From NCBI GenBank assembly GCA_002748355.1, contig PDSF01000005.1, forward strand, positions 1-34,793: a DNA stretch of 34,793 nucleotides. The letters are read 5' to 3'. How positions within the stretch are numbered: position 1 is the stretch's first letter; each line of letters begins with the position of its first letter. A program made the translations under genes and the position numbers. A model generated the notes under the pieces. That model made no database searches and was not told the DNA's origin. It saw only the letters and a list, made by a program, of their open reading frames with translations. The DNA comes from Planctomycetota bacterium. Lineage in GTDB: Bacteria > Planctomycetota > UBA1135 > GCA-002748355. Shown here in pieces: positions 15,541 to 24,147 of the stretch.

Positions 15541-15582
15541 GAATGCCAGCTCCGCATCTTGCGAGGCAGAGCTGCTGCCGGA

Positions 15583-16062
15583 TCAGCTTAGCTCGCGATC
15601 GAGCGTCGAGAGCAGCTGCACAGTCTCAAGGGTTGCCATCGCGGCTTCGACCCCCTTGTTGCCGGCTTTGGCGCCGGAGCGTTCCAGCGCTTGGTCGAGG
15701 GTGTCACAGGTCAAGACACCAAAGCTGCAGGGCACGCCACTGTCCTCGGCAATCTTGGCGATGCCGCGGGCGACTTGGGCGCTGACGTATTCGAAGTGAG
15801 GCGTCGCGCCGCGGATCACCGCACCCAGGCAGATGACGCCATCGAACTGACCCTTCATGGCCAGTTTCTTGGCCACGACGACCAGCTCCATGGCGCCTGG
15901 GACCCATGCGACCGTGATGTCGTCGTCGTTGACGGCATGACGGTCTAGGCAGTCCAGGGCGCCGGAAAGCAGCTTGCCGGTGACGAGTTCGTTGAAGCGG
16001 CTGACCACGATGGCGAAGCGCTTGCCTGCGCCATCGAGCATGCCATGGAAGCTACGGGGCAT
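15583..16062 (-). CDS. ribH: 6,7-dimethyl-8-ribityllumazine synthase
   Basis: A 159-aa lumazine synthase, the penultimate enzyme of riboflavin synthesis, condensing 5-amino-6-ribitylaminouracil with 3,4-dihydroxy-2-butanone 4-phosphate. Conserved blocks are SRFNELVT (21-28), VPGAMELV (54-61), CLGAVIRGATPHFEYV (78-93, with His89 as the family's catalytic base), GVLTCDTLDQALERSG and GNKGVEAA. Length is normal for the family. Start ATG 16060-16062 has AAGGA about 8 nt upstream. No other rib gene is in the window. It is the first of the ribH-nusB-ftsY run, an order I associate with planctomycetes. Confidence 0.97.
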   Translation of the reverse strand: MPRSFHGMLDGAGKRFAIVVSRFNELVTGKLLSGALDCLDRHAVNDDDITVAWVPGAMELVVVAKKLAMKGQFDGVICLGAVIRGATPHFEYVSAQVARGIAKIAEDSGVPCSFGVLTCDTLDQALERSGAKAGNKGVEAAMATLETVQLLSTLDRELS

Positions 16063-16189
16063 TGGGGGGTCCTTCTTGGCTCCGAAATCGGCGGGGAGGA
16101 TAGCAGCGAAAGCCGCCGACTTCGCGGGTGTCGCTGGATTTCATGGCGTTCTCCGCGCAAGGAAGCGGTTCGCTAGCGGCAAGTCCGCA

Positions 16190-16972
16190 TCAAACTCTCC
16201 GGTAGCAGAGCAGTTTGCGGACCCGCTCTTGGTCTCCTGGAAGCAGGTAGCTGTGCTCGGCGGCTTGCCGTAGGCGGAGCTGCTTCCTCATCTTGTCCCC
16301 GGCTCTCGCCTCTTCCCTGCTCAGCTCCGAGGCCTTGAACAGGACGATGACGCCATCCTTCGCCAGGAAGGGCTCGGCCAGGCGCAGGCACCCGGCCAGT
16401 GGCCCGACCGCGCGCAGGGTGATCAGATCCGCCTCGCCGCAGAGTTCGGGGCGGAGGGCGGGGAGCTGTTGCGCGTCGGCGGCCAGCGCCTCTGCGTTGG
16501 AGATCCCCGCCTCCTTGAGGCACTCGCTGATCGCGCGCACCTTCTTCTGGGTTCGGTCCAAGAGGAGGACCCTGGCGCTGGGCCAGAGGGCCGCAGCGGC
16601 CACGCCGGGAAAGCCATTGCCGCTGCCAATGTCGAGGGCGAGGCTCGGGGCGCTGTGGCACCCCCAGAGCTGGAGGCTGTCCAGCACATGGAGAATCCTC
16701 GCAAGCTGCGGCTCGCGGATCGCGGTGAGGTTCACCAGCTGGTTTTTGGCCAGCAAGGCGTGGAGGTAGCGCTCCAGCGGCGGCAGAGCCTCGCCTGGCA
16801 GCTCTAGCCCAGTCTGGGCTACGAGGGTGGCGAGTTCTTGGACTGCGGTGCTCGGCGGTATTTCTTTGCTCGGCGGTATTTCTGCGCTCGGCTGCGCGGC
16901 CGGGGGGGGCTCCTTGGGCACAGGCTGCCGACTCGGATGTCGGACGGGTTTGGGGATTCGTCGCATGCTCAT
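16190..16972 (-). CDS. rsmG: 16S rRNA (guanine-N7) methyltransferase RsmG with Pro-rich N-terminal extension
   Basis: A 260-aa RsmG (GidB), which methylates N7 of G527 in 16S rRNA. Conserved blocks are NQLVNLTAI (77-85), HVLDSL (95-100), the SAM site DIGSGNGFPG (114-123), LLDRTQKKVRAI, ITLRAVGPL and VIVLFKASE. The first ~45 residues are a basic and Pro-rich extension not typical of the family; it includes an 18-bp duplication (16851-16886) that encodes EIPPSK/EIPPST. Start ATG 16972 overlaps the miaA TGA as ATGA and has AGGAGAG 8 nt upstream, so it is translationally coupled to miaA. The frame extends to 17077 without homology. ATG 16966 is another possible start. Confidence 0.93.
   Translation of the reverse strand: MSMRRIPKPVRHPSRQPVPKEPPPAAQPSAEIPPSKEIPPSTAVQELATLVAQTGLELPGEALPPLERYLHALLAKNQLVNLTAIREPQLARILHVLDSLQLWGCHSAPSLALDIGSGNGFPGVAAAALWPSARVLLLDRTQKKVRAISECLKEAGISNAEALAADAQQLPALRPELCGEADLITLRAVGPLAGCLRLAEPFLAKDGVIVLFKASELSREEARAGDKMRKQLRLRQAAEHSYLLPGDQERVRKLLCYRRV
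16851..16886. repeat. 18-bp tandem duplication inside rsmG
   Basis: Two adjacent 18-bp copies (16851-16868 and 16869-16886), differing only in the last three bases, encode the repeated hexapeptide EIPPS(K/T) in the N-terminal extension of RsmG. It is in frame and so alters only linker length. Confidence 0.7.
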
Positions 16973-17898
16973 CCGTCTTGCTCTCCTGCGAACAGCGCTT
17001 CGAGGGCGGCGAGCTGCTCTTCGGAGCTGAGGCCGTCCGTGGCCAGGCGGCGAATGCCAGGCATGCGCCGGAACCAATTGTGCTGGCGCCGCACGAAGCG
17101 GTTGGTGCTCGAGCGCACGCGGAAGCGCAGCTCCTCGGCGTCGAGATCGCCCTCTAGGAAGCGCAAGACCTCCTTATAACCAATGGCGTGCTTGGCGGTC
17201 GGGCCGAAACCACCCTCTGCGAGGATGCTCCTTACCTCGTCGACAAAGCCAGCAGCAAACATTTCCTCGATGCGACGGGCCACCCGCCTCTTGAGCTGTT
17301 CGCGATCGATGTCGATGCGGGCGGCGATAAAGGGCCGCCGAGGCTTCGGCTCTTCGAACTGGGTCTGGAGGGTTGAGATCGGAGTGCCGGTGCTTTCAAA
17401 GACCTCGAGGGCGCGCACGATGCGCTTGACGTTGCGGTGGTGGATGCGCTGGGCCGACTCGGGGTCGACTTGCTGCAGCCGCGCGTGCAGGCATCCGGGC
17501 TCAGCCGCCTCTTCGCTTTCGAGTCGCTTGCGAAGCTCGGGGTCGGAGCCGGGGCCATCGAAGTAGCCAAAGAGCAGGGCCATCAGCCACAGCGCTGTGC
17601 CGCCGACCAGGAGGAAGCGCCGGCCCTCGGCCTCACCCTGGCGCAGCAACTGCTCGACGTAGCTACGGAAGCGCTCACTGTCGTAGCCCTCGCTCGGCTC
17701 GACCAGATCGATGCCGTGATGGCGGACCCTTGCTTGTTCCTCGAGGCTCGGTTTGGCGGTGCCGATGTCCATGCGGCGGTAGATGGCCATCGAGTCGACG
17801 CTGATGATCTCGAAGCCATGACGCTCGGCGAAGTCGAGGGCCAGGGCGCTCTTGCCCGAAGCCGTTGGGCCGGTCAGCACTAGGAGCGGATGGGTCAC
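16969..17898 (-). CDS. miaA: tRNA dimethylallyltransferase MiaA
   Basis: A 309-aa enzyme that transfers the dimethylallyl group of DMAPP onto N6 of A37 in tRNAs reading U-starting codons. It has the P-loop GPTASGKS (10-17), DSMAIYRRMDIGTAKP (35-50), HHGIDLVEP, LVGGTALW and the tRNA-binding segment HAIGYKEVL with FVRRQHNWF near the end. Start is GTG 17896-17898, which overlaps the TGA of the upstream PPIase gene as GTGA; its own TGA overlaps the rsmG start as ATGA. Three genes are therefore chained by overlap. Length is normal. Confidence 0.96.
   Translation of the reverse strand: MTHPLLVLTGPTASGKSALALDFAERHGFEIISVDSMAIYRRMDIGTAKPSLEEQARVRHHGIDLVEPSEGYDSERFRSYVEQLLRQGEAEGRRFLLVGGTALWLMALLFGYFDGPGSDPELRKRLESEEAAEPGCLHARLQQVDPESAQRIHHRNVKRIVRALEVFESTGTPISTLQTQFEEPKPRRPFIAARIDIDREQLKRRVARRIEEMFAAGFVDEVRSILAEGGFGPTAKHAIGYKEVLRFLEGDLDAEELRFRVRSSTNRFVRRQHNWFRRMPGIRRLATDGLSSEEQLAALEALFAGEQDG
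16981..16987 (-). promoter_or_regulatory. Shine-Dalgarno of rsmG inside miaA
   Basis: On the minus strand this reads AGGAGAG, 8 nt before ATG 16972 and within the last codons of miaA. It decides the rsmG start over the in-frame position at 17077. Confidence 0.65.
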
Positions 17899-18863
17899 CG
17901 GAGAAACTCGACCTTGTAGTCCTGGAGCAGGCGATTGCGCAGGGCTTCGACTTCGGAGATCAGGATGGGGCCGTCGGCAAATCGCTGGATCAGCTGCTCG
18001 CGCACGTCTTCAAACCGGGTGACCTTGCGGTCCACCAAGAGGATCAGGTGCAGGCCATGGGTGGAGGGCACCACATCACTGAACTCGCCCTTCTTCAGCG
18101 CGCGCACCGCCTTGGCAAAGGCGCGGCCGAAGCGCTGGTAGTTGTAGCCCTCGATGAGCCCAGCCAGCTGGCGCCGCAGCGGATTCTGCAGCAGGGTTTT
18201 GGTCCGCAAGTCGTCGGATTTCTTGAGCAGGGCGTAGAAGCTCTTGCCCTGTTGTAGCTGGGTTTTGAATTGGCGGATTCTCTGCAGGGCGTGCTCGCGA
18301 ATCTCCTGGCGATTGGGGCGTCGCTCGCCTCCGGCCTCGCGCAAGCGCCGCTCGCTTTCGTTCCAGGACACGAAGATGTGCCGCACTTTGACCTTCTGCC
18401 CATCCACCCCATAGACCTCGTCGAAGAGCTCGCGTAGCTGCTTGGGGCTGGGCTTGCGCTCGGCGCGAATCAGGGCCTCCAGGCGGAGCCGCGTGAGTTC
18501 CTGGTTGCAGATCTGCACCCGCCGGTCTTCCTGATTCCACGCTGGGAGATCGCCGCCATAGCGCTTCAGGGTGTCCCTGGCCTCTTCCATGCTCTGGTCG
18601 AGGGCGCCTGGGGCCAGCTTTGCCGCCTTCACCGCGCGAGCCAGGCAGAGGTCGAAGACCATGTCTTCGGTGAAGCTGCGGCCGAAGCGGGCCAAGAGAT
18701 AGTCCTGGTACTCGCTACGGGAGATTTCCAGCCCTTGGCCGCGAACGAGCAGGGGCTCGGGATCCCTGCTGGAGAGCGGGTGCTTTTGGTAGCCGGTGTC
18801 GGCCGGGGGCGGAGCGGCGAAGAGAAGGAAGAAGGAGACGAGCAGCAGGCGGGGCACGATCAC
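17895..18863 (-). CDS. Exported parvulin-type peptidylprolyl isomerase (PpiC/SurA-like)
   Basis: A 322-aa protein with a signal-peptide-like N-terminus (VPRLLLVSFFLLFAAPPPA). A helical N-terminal region (about 45-150) resembles the chaperone part of SurA/PrsA proteins. A rotamase domain follows at about 158-275: KVKVRHIFVSW at its start, then a long helix with many charged residues, LKKGEFSDVV and STHGLHLILLVDRK, the usual end of a parvulin domain. The protein should act outside the cytoplasm on folding of exported or outer-membrane proteins. Some of the usual parvulin core between these blocks is divergent, so catalytic activity is not assured. Start is GTG 18863, with GTG 18857 as alternative. 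It is the first gene of the PPIase-miaA-rsmG overlap chain and diverges from the metallophosphoesterase. Confidence 0.82.
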   Translation of the reverse strand: MIVPRLLLVSFFLLFAAPPPADTGYQKHPLSSRDPEPLLVRGQGLEISRSEYQDYLLARFGRSFTEDMVFDLCLARAVKAAKLAPGALDQSMEEARDTLKRYGGDLPAWNQEDRRVQICNQELTRLRLEALIRAERKPSPKQLRELFDEVYGVDGQKVKVRHIFVSWNESERRLREAGGERRPNRQEIREHALQRIRQFKTQLQQGKSFYALLKKSDDLRTKTLLQNPLRRQLAGLIEGYNYQRFGRAFAKAVRALKKGEFSDVVPSTHGLHLILLVDRKVTRFEDVREQLIQRFADGPILISEVEALRNRLLQDYKVEFLR

Positions 18864-18918
18864 CTCGTCGAGGCTTCAGAAAAGGGCGGGGTACGAGATT
18901 GCAGTAGGGGCCGCGGTG

Positions 18919-18947
18919 TTGACCCCCGGAAGGCCGCAATCTACGTT
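18919..18947 (+). promoter_or_regulatory. Candidate promoter for the metallophosphoesterase gene
   Basis: TTGACC (18919-18924) is followed after 17 bp by TACGTT (18942-18947), about 75 bp before ATG 19021. The -35 is good (5 of 6) and the -10 poor. The GACCCCCGGAAG segment overlaps it and recurs in shorter form at 7214-7224. Confidence 0.3.
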
Positions 18948-19020
18948 GCGACAGGATCATAGTTCGCATCCTTGCCCTGCGGGGTACGTCTTTCCTGAAC
19001 GAGCCTCTGGGAGCTGTCCG

Positions 19021-19785
19021 ATGCTGGCCTTTGTCTCCGACATCCACGGCAACGCCGAGGCCTTGAATCAGGTCTGGGCCAAGATCGAGCGCCAGAGCGT
19101 GCAGGGCATCTACTGCCTGGGCGATGTCATAGGTTATGGCCCTGAGCCTCGCGAATGCCTGCTCGCCGTGATCGAGCGCTGCGAAATGGCGATACTCGGC
19201 AACCACGAGCAGGGGGCCCTTTACTACGCGAGCGACTTCAACCCCAAGGCGCGCAAGGCCATCGACTGGACCAAGGCGCAGCTCAACGCCGGGGAGCGGG
19301 ACGAGAACTTTCGGCTCTGGAACTACATCTCAGATATGCCTGAGACCTACGTTTTCAGCGCCGGGGGGACGCGGATCCTGCTGGCGCACGGCAGTCCACG
19401 GGATCCGGTGCGGGAGTATCTCATGCCGCCAGACGGCGGTGACGAGATGAAGATGCGTGGCTGCTTCGAGAAGATGGGCCGGGCCCAGCTCTGCCTCGTC
19501 GGCCACTCGCATGTCCCCGGAGTCTTTACCCAGAGCGGTGGTTTCCGTTCGCCGGCGGAGTTCGGAGGGAGCTTCCAGCTGGAAGACGAGAAGGCCATCG
19601 TCAACATCGGATCGGTGGGGCAGCCTCGCGATGGGGATCCGCGGGCGAGCTATGTCTGCTTTGATCCCGAAGCAAGGGTCGTGCATTTCTACCGGGTCGA
19701 ATACGAGGTCGAGCGCACGATGGCCAAGATTCGGGGCACCGAGCTCGACGAGTACCTAGCGCAGCGATTGGCCTCAGGTAGGTAG
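19021..19785 (+). CDS. Metallophosphoesterase family protein (calcineurin-like fold)
   Basis: A 254-aa cytoplasmic hydrolase with the complete dimetal-site signature: SDIHGN (6-11), GDVIGYGP (34-41), GNHE (60-63), a HG motif in LLAHGSPRDP and GHSHVPG (161-167). The GYGPEPRECL segment is characteristic of the PrpE/ApaH-like and YfcE-related group annotated as a generic metallophosphoesterase. Substrate (phosphodiester, nucleotide or phosphoprotein) is not predictable. The C-terminal NIGSVGQPRDGDPRASY segment is typical of the group. Start ATG 19021 is supported by GGGAG seven bases upstream; the frame is open to 18796 but that part overlaps the divergent gene's upstream region and is not conserved-looking. 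Confidence 0.9.
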   Translation: MLAFVSDIHGNAEALNQVWAKIERQSVQGIYCLGDVIGYGPEPRECLLAVIERCEMAILGNHEQGALYYASDFNPKARKAIDWTKAQLNAGERDENFRLWNYISDMPETYVFSAGGTRILLAHGSPRDPVREYLMPPDGGDEMKMRGCFEKMGRAQLCLVGHSHVPGVFTQSGGFRSPAEFGGSFQLEDEKAIVNIGSVGQPRDGDPRASYVCFDPEARVVHFYRVEYEVERTMAKIRGTELDEYLAQRLASGR

Positions 19786-19931
19786 GACTCTCTCTTCGGC
19801 CGCTAAGGACTTGCCTCCGGCAGCGAGCACTCTCACGCCCTCTTTCTGGGCTTAGAGCTGCATCCTGAGTCCGGCTCCCGTAAGGTGCTCCGCCCATTTT
19901 CCGCATCCCTTCCTCGACCCTGGGGCCGCTC

Positions 19932-21824
19932 GTGGAGAACCGCATCACCTCCCTGATTCTGCCGATAGCTCTGGCTATCGGGCTCTTCATGCTCCTCCCC
20001 AAGTTCTTTGGGGATAAGGACAAAAGCCAGACGCCGAGCGGCACCCCCGTGGCGGAGCAGAGCCAATGGCAGAAAGAAAACGCCACCCGCTTGCTTGGCG
20101 CAGAGCCGGAGCACCAGCCCAATATCCCCTTCGCCATTGGCGAGATCGGTGAGCCTGGCTTCCGAGTGCGTTTCAACAACAAGGGCGGCTCGATCCGCTC
20201 CCTGCGCATAAGCGACGAATGGACACGCGCCGGCCTCAGCGATGAGGAGAAGGGCCAGGAGGAGAATCTCTACGAGGCCATCGTGGAGGTTGACCCGGAC
20301 GTCAACTCCTTCTGGATGACGGATCTCTCCTATCAGCTGCCAGTTCGCGTTGGGGATAAGGAGGAGTTTCGGCCCTTCCATAGCCTCAACTGGCAGCACG
20401 AAATGCTGAGTGATGGCCGCGGCATTCGCTTTTGGCTCGAGCTAGAAAACGGCCTGCGTTTTGAACGCGAATATGTGTTCTTGAAGGGGCGGCGGAGCTT
20501 CCGTCTGATCCAGCGCATCCAGAACAAGGGAGATGCGCGGCCGATCGAGACGGTGAACTTCCAGCTCCTCGGCGCCATGGCCCTGCCTTATCGCAGCGGC
20601 GGCGCTGCCTTCCAGCCCGGCCCCATGGTCTTTGCGGTTCTCGAAGACCAAATGGGCGAGCGTCAGCCGATCTATCAGCCGCAGCAGGGCTGCTCGCCTT
20701 TATCCGGCACAAAAGCCGTTAAGCCAGGCGCGGGGCGCGCTGTCGTTACCCAGGTGGATGCCCAGAGCCGTTTTCTCTATGGCGGTAGCTCGAATACCTT
20801 CTTTACCTCCATCCTCAAGCCGGTGGACGAGGCGAGCGCCAAGAGCATCAAGCAGGTCGAGATGTTCTGGTTGCCACGAGCGCGGATCGCGACGAAGGAG
20901 TTCCCGGCCTATTCGAATTGCGGTCCGCTCTTTCAGTTAGCCATGCCGGTGCCGGCCTCGAAGGCCAGCGAGCCGAAGGAACTAGCCTTCGACGTCTATC
21001 TCGGCCCGAAGTCGATGCAGATCTTCGAGTCGGATCCCGAGCTGGCCGAGTTCCACGACGTCATTGAAATGAACCTGAGTCGCAGCAGCTGCATGTGCTC
21101 GATGGGTTCGCAGACCTTTAGCTCGGTCCTCCTGTCCATCCTGCGTTTCTTCCAGTCCTTCTTCGGGAACTGGGGGGTGGCGATCATCGTGCTGACCCTT
21201 CTGGTTCGGGCCTGCCTTTCGCCGCTGAACCTCAAGCAGGCGAAGGCCATGCGGGAGTACGGCGAGCGGATGAAGGTGCTCAAGCCGAAGATGGATGCGC
21301 TCAAGAAGAAGTATGAGAAGGACCCCAAGGAGCAGCAGCGGCAGCTCGTGCAGTTCCAGCGCGAGAACAAGCTCTTTCCGCCATTGATGGGCTGCCTGCC
21401 CATGCTCCTGACCTTTCCGGTCTTCATTGGCCTTTTCTTGATGCTGCGCACCAGCCACGAAATCTTCCACGAGCCCTTCGCGCTCTGGATTCAGGATCTC
21501 TCGGTGCCCGACCGACTCTTCCGCCTCGGTTTGACCGATCTGCCGCTGGTCGGCGACAGCTTGGAATACTTCAACCTGCTGCCGGTCTTGATGGTGGCCC
21601 TGTGGGCGATCAATGCCTTCCGCATGCCGCTCAGCGATGATCCGCAGCAGCGGCAGATGGGTATGATGATGCGCTTCATGCCCATCTTTATGGGGATCTT
21701 CCTCTACAACTACGCCTCGGGCTTGGCGCTCTATATGGTCGTGTCGGCGCTCTGGACCCTGGTCGAACAAAGCATCGTGCGCAAGCGTTACGGCGCAAGC
21801 GCGGGCATGCCGACTGCGATGTGA
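19932..21824 (+). CDS. yidC: Membrane protein insertase YidC
   Basis: A 630-aa YidC of the Gram-negative type. TM1 is about residues 5-24, a large periplasmic beta-sandwich domain about 60-355 (RVRFNNKGGSIRSL at its start, LAFDVYLGPK at its end), and the conserved C-terminal insertase core about 370-620: FGNWGVAIIVLTLLVRACLS, with Arg426 at the hydrophilic groove, then LNLKQAKAMREY, QENKLFPPLMGCLPMLL-like FQRENKLFPPLMGCLPML, and MRFMPIFMGIFLYNYASGL. It inserts membrane proteins alone or with SecYEG and co-operates with FtsY, which is also in this window. Start is GTG 19932, giving the expected N-terminal anchor. The usual rpmH-rnpA neighbours are absent here. Confidence 0.97.
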   Translation: MENRITSLILPIALAIGLFMLLPKFFGDKDKSQTPSGTPVAEQSQWQKENATRLLGAEPEHQPNIPFAIGEIGEPGFRVRFNNKGGSIRSLRISDEWTRAGLSDEEKGQEENLYEAIVEVDPDVNSFWMTDLSYQLPVRVGDKEEFRPFHSLNWQHEMLSDGRGIRFWLELENGLRFEREYVFLKGRRSFRLIQRIQNKGDARPIETVNFQLLGAMALPYRSGGAAFQPGPMVFAVLEDQMGERQPIYQPQQGCSPLSGTKAVKPGAGRAVVTQVDAQSRFLYGGSSNTFFTSILKPVDEASAKSIKQVEMFWLPRARIATKEFPAYSNCGPLFQLAMPVPASKASEPKELAFDVYLGPKSMQIFESDPELAEFHDVIEMNLSRSSCMCSMGSQTFSSVLLSILRFFQSFFGNWGVAIIVLTLLVRACLSPLNLKQAKAMREYGERMKVLKPKMDALKKKYEKDPKEQQRQLVQFQRENKLFPPLMGCLPMLLTFPVFIGLFLMLRTSHEIFHEPFALWIQDLSVPDRLFRLGLTDLPLVGDSLEYFNLLPVLMVALWAINAFRMPLSDDPQQRQMGMMMRFMPIFMGIFLYNYASGLALYMVVSALWTLVEQSIVRKRYGASAGMPTAM

Positions 21825-21827
21825 GCC

Positions 21828-21865
21828 CGCGAGGGCGGGCCGAGTCTTCTCCGCCCGCCCTCGCG
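21828..21865 (+). terminator. 13-bp GC-rich hairpin after yidC
   Basis: Bases 21828-21840 and 21853-21865 form a perfect 13-bp stem (core GCGAGGGCGGGC) with a 12-nt loop, 4 nt after the yidC stop. No U-tract follows, as for most hairpins in this window, but the position makes a 3'-end or termination role likely. Confidence 0.6.
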
Positions 21866-22045
21866 CTTGCCGCTGTGCTTTCGGTCGAAGTAACGCGCGG
21901 CAGCCTTCATGACCGCTGCGTAGGAGCTTGCTTCGAGCAGGGTTGAAAAAACAGGCTTGAGCATAAAGAGCCAAGTGGAGACTTGTCTTTGAGCATGGGG
22001 CGGGCCTGAATACGCCTTGCTCTCGACTCGAAGGAATCTCTCCGT

Positions 22046-24076
22046 ATGCGCAGCCTCGCTATTGTTCTCCTCTCTCTCTTTCTCACACTGCTCTCTTGCC
22101 GCAGTAATACTTGGGCTGAGCCGCGGGATCCCAAAGAGACCAACGCCATGCTCTCCGGCAGGGATGCTCCTGGTCCGGGGCAGATCGAACTGGAGCAGAC
22201 GGCTCCGTCGATGCCCTTCCAGGAGGCAAGTAAGCGTTTCGTGCAGCAGCTTTTGCAGGCGGCTCCCAAGGCCGGCTCGATTCTCTGCTTGCCCGCAGTC
22301 ACCCAGGATCACCGGCACGGGGTGCGTGCGACCGAACTCGGTGTCGAGCTAGCCGATGTGGTAGCAAAGGAGCTTCGCCGACAAAAATACCCTGGGCTGG
22401 TGCTGGGGACTCTCGATGCGCAGTTGATGGCAGCGAAGAGCAATCTCTCGCGGGCCACGCTTTCCTCCCTACCTGCGATTCGCCAGCACGGGGCGCGTTT
22501 TGGGGCCGACATCATCAGCTTCGGCTCGATCAAGGTCACCCGCAACAGCGGTAGCGTTGGGCGCAATACCCTGGGCTTTAGCCTGATTGCTTACGACGTT
22601 CTTGGCGAGCGGGTTCTCGTCCAGGAAAACTGGAAGATCAGCAACCAGACTCCCGGCTCCGCCTACGAGTGGACACGTCTCGATCAGCCCAGCCCGTGGC
22701 TGCCGGACAGTGGCTTTGCTGCGCCGGGCGCAGCTCCCAAGCTCAGCCAAGAACTACAGATCGCCAGCCATGCGCTCGCCAGGCGTATGAAGCTCGCCTT
22801 GGGCAAGATCTCGGGCAAGGCCTATGTCGCCCCCCTCGACAGCTCGGAGTTCGTGAAGGCTCTGGCCTACTTGCGCAGTGCTCAGGCCATTTTCGCCCAA
22901 GAATACGAGACACGTTTGCGGCTCGCGGCGGGAGCCAAAAAGCCGGCTCAGCTGGATAAGCCCCTGACCATCCATGGGACCCAGTTCCCGAATCTGCAGG
23001 CTGCTCAAGCCTACCTGGGGCGTTTGGAGGAGAGCTTGCAAGCGAGCCCCAGCAGCCGCTTCGGTGAGATGTTTACCTTGCAGCTTTTGCAGGCCTTGCG
23101 TTCGGAACTCGGCAGCAGCGAGCTCAGCTTGAGTGAGATTGGGGCCACCGATTGGTCCGATCGCCAACTGGTCGAGGGGCAATTGGCCCTCGGTGGTCTG
23201 GCCCGTAGCAAGAAGGCCAGGGGGCTGTTGAAGCAAGAGGGCTACAAGCTCGTCTTGCAGCCACGCCTCGACAAGCTGGGCAAAGAGTATCTGCTGCGCG
23301 TCCTCGCCTTCGATGTCGAGGGTGGAGAGACCCTGGGCTCGGCCTTCTTCCCGCTGCAGGAAGGTTTTGGGCCCGAGCTCGCCGAGCTCCTCGGCAGCCA
23401 GGAAGAGAAGGCGCCGAAACAGCTGCCCAAGGTCGCGCCTCGCCAGCAGCTCTCCTCCCAGACCAAGGACTGGAGCGAGGTCTACCAGCAAGCGGTCAAG
23501 GCCAGCGTCATGGTTGCCAGCAAGAAGGGTTGGGGCTCCGGCTTCTTCGTTGGAAAGGACCTCGTCCTGACCAACTTCCATGTGATCGACAAGGTCAGCT
23601 CTAAGGATGATCCGCTGCTCCTCTTCGCCGATGGCTCGAAGAGCCGGTACAAGGTCCTGAACGTTGACAAGCGCTGGGACATCGCCCTGCTCGCCGCGGC
23701 CCGTGTTCCTGCTGGCACCAAGGCGCTGCGCCTAGCCAAGTCCGCCCAGGCCGCTGTTGGCAAGGCGGTCGCTGTCTTGGGACGTCCGAAGCAGACCCTC
23801 GGCTGGGTGCTCTCACCCGGGTACTTGTCCTCGCTTAGCGAGATTTCTCCGATCACCAAGACCAAGCGCTGGATGTACACCTGCCCGACTCGCGGCGGGA
23901 ATAGCGGCAGCCCGGTCTTGCTGACCGACGGCACGGTCGTGGCGCTGCACAGCGAAGGCTCTCTTGGCAATCTCGCCGGTAGCAAGAGCTTTACCGAACT
24001 CACCGGGTTTGCCCGGGGTGTGCCGGTTTCGGAGCTGCGTACGTTCCTCCAGAAATCCCTGCCCAAGGGCCGATGA
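22046..24076 (+). CDS. Lipoprotein: FlgO/CsgG-like region fused to a trypsin-like serine protease
   Basis: A 676-aa exported protein with a hydrophobic start and a lipobox-like LLSC (15-18), so probably a lipoprotein. Residues ~60-260 have a FlgO/CsgG-type pattern: an opening SILCLPA strand, a helix ELADVVAKELRRQ, then GADIISFGSIKV and LIAYDVLGERVL. A weaker second copy may cover 335-440. Residues ~480-670 are a Deg/HtrA-like trypsin fold without PDZ: His512 in TNFHVID, Asp545 in WDIALLAA and Ser620 in GGNSGSPV form an intact triad. It presumably cleaves or senses envelope proteins outside the cytoplasm; substrate unknown. AAGGA lies about 10 nt before ATG 22046. It is followed closely by LpoB-like and COG3014-like lipoproteins. 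The protease call is strong, the FlgO-like call is moderate. Confidence 0.82.
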   Translation: MRSLAIVLLSLFLTLLSCRSNTWAEPRDPKETNAMLSGRDAPGPGQIELEQTAPSMPFQEASKRFVQQLLQAAPKAGSILCLPAVTQDHRHGVRATELGVELADVVAKELRRQKYPGLVLGTLDAQLMAAKSNLSRATLSSLPAIRQHGARFGADIISFGSIKVTRNSGSVGRNTLGFSLIAYDVLGERVLVQENWKISNQTPGSAYEWTRLDQPSPWLPDSGFAAPGAAPKLSQELQIASHALARRMKLALGKISGKAYVAPLDSSEFVKALAYLRSAQAIFAQEYETRLRLAAGAKKPAQLDKPLTIHGTQFPNLQAAQAYLGRLEESLQASPSSRFGEMFTLQLLQALRSELGSSELSLSEIGATDWSDRQLVEGQLALGGLARSKKARGLLKQEGYKLVLQPRLDKLGKEYLLRVLAFDVEGGETLGSAFFPLQEGFGPELAELLGSQEEKAPKQLPKVAPRQQLSSQTKDWSEVYQQAVKASVMVASKKGWGSGFFVGKDLVLTNFHVIDKVSSKDDPLLLFADGSKSRYKVLNVDKRWDIALLAAARVPAGTKALRLAKSAQAAVGKAVAVLGRPKQTLGWVLSPGYLSSLSEISPITKTKRWMYTCPTRGGNSGSPVLLTDGTVVALHSEGSLGNLAGSKSFTELTGFARGVPVSELRTFLQKSLPKGR

Positions 24077-24147
24077 GACTCAGCATCCCTTTCCGCTTTC
24101 CCAAACACAGTTCGCGCCCTCCTGGCGCCAGCAAAGGACTCCCCACA

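Noticed and set aside
15300..15557. Minus-strand frame with repeated Ala-Leu-Leu, resembling a membrane segment or signal peptide
   Set aside because: The hydrophobic stretch is simply the 9-bp tandem repeat read in one frame, and the rest overlaps nusB in a different frame. No Shine-Dalgarno is present.
19932..21824. Replication-origin neighbourhood suggested by yidC
   Set aside because: No rpmH, rnpA, dnaA, gidA or parAB accompany yidC, and rsmG is about 3 kb away next to miaA rather than gidA. No DnaA-box cluster was seen.
20982..21974. 330-codon open frame on the minus strand
   Set aside because: It is antisense to the conserved core of yidC; the product is His/Gln/Arg-rich without motifs.
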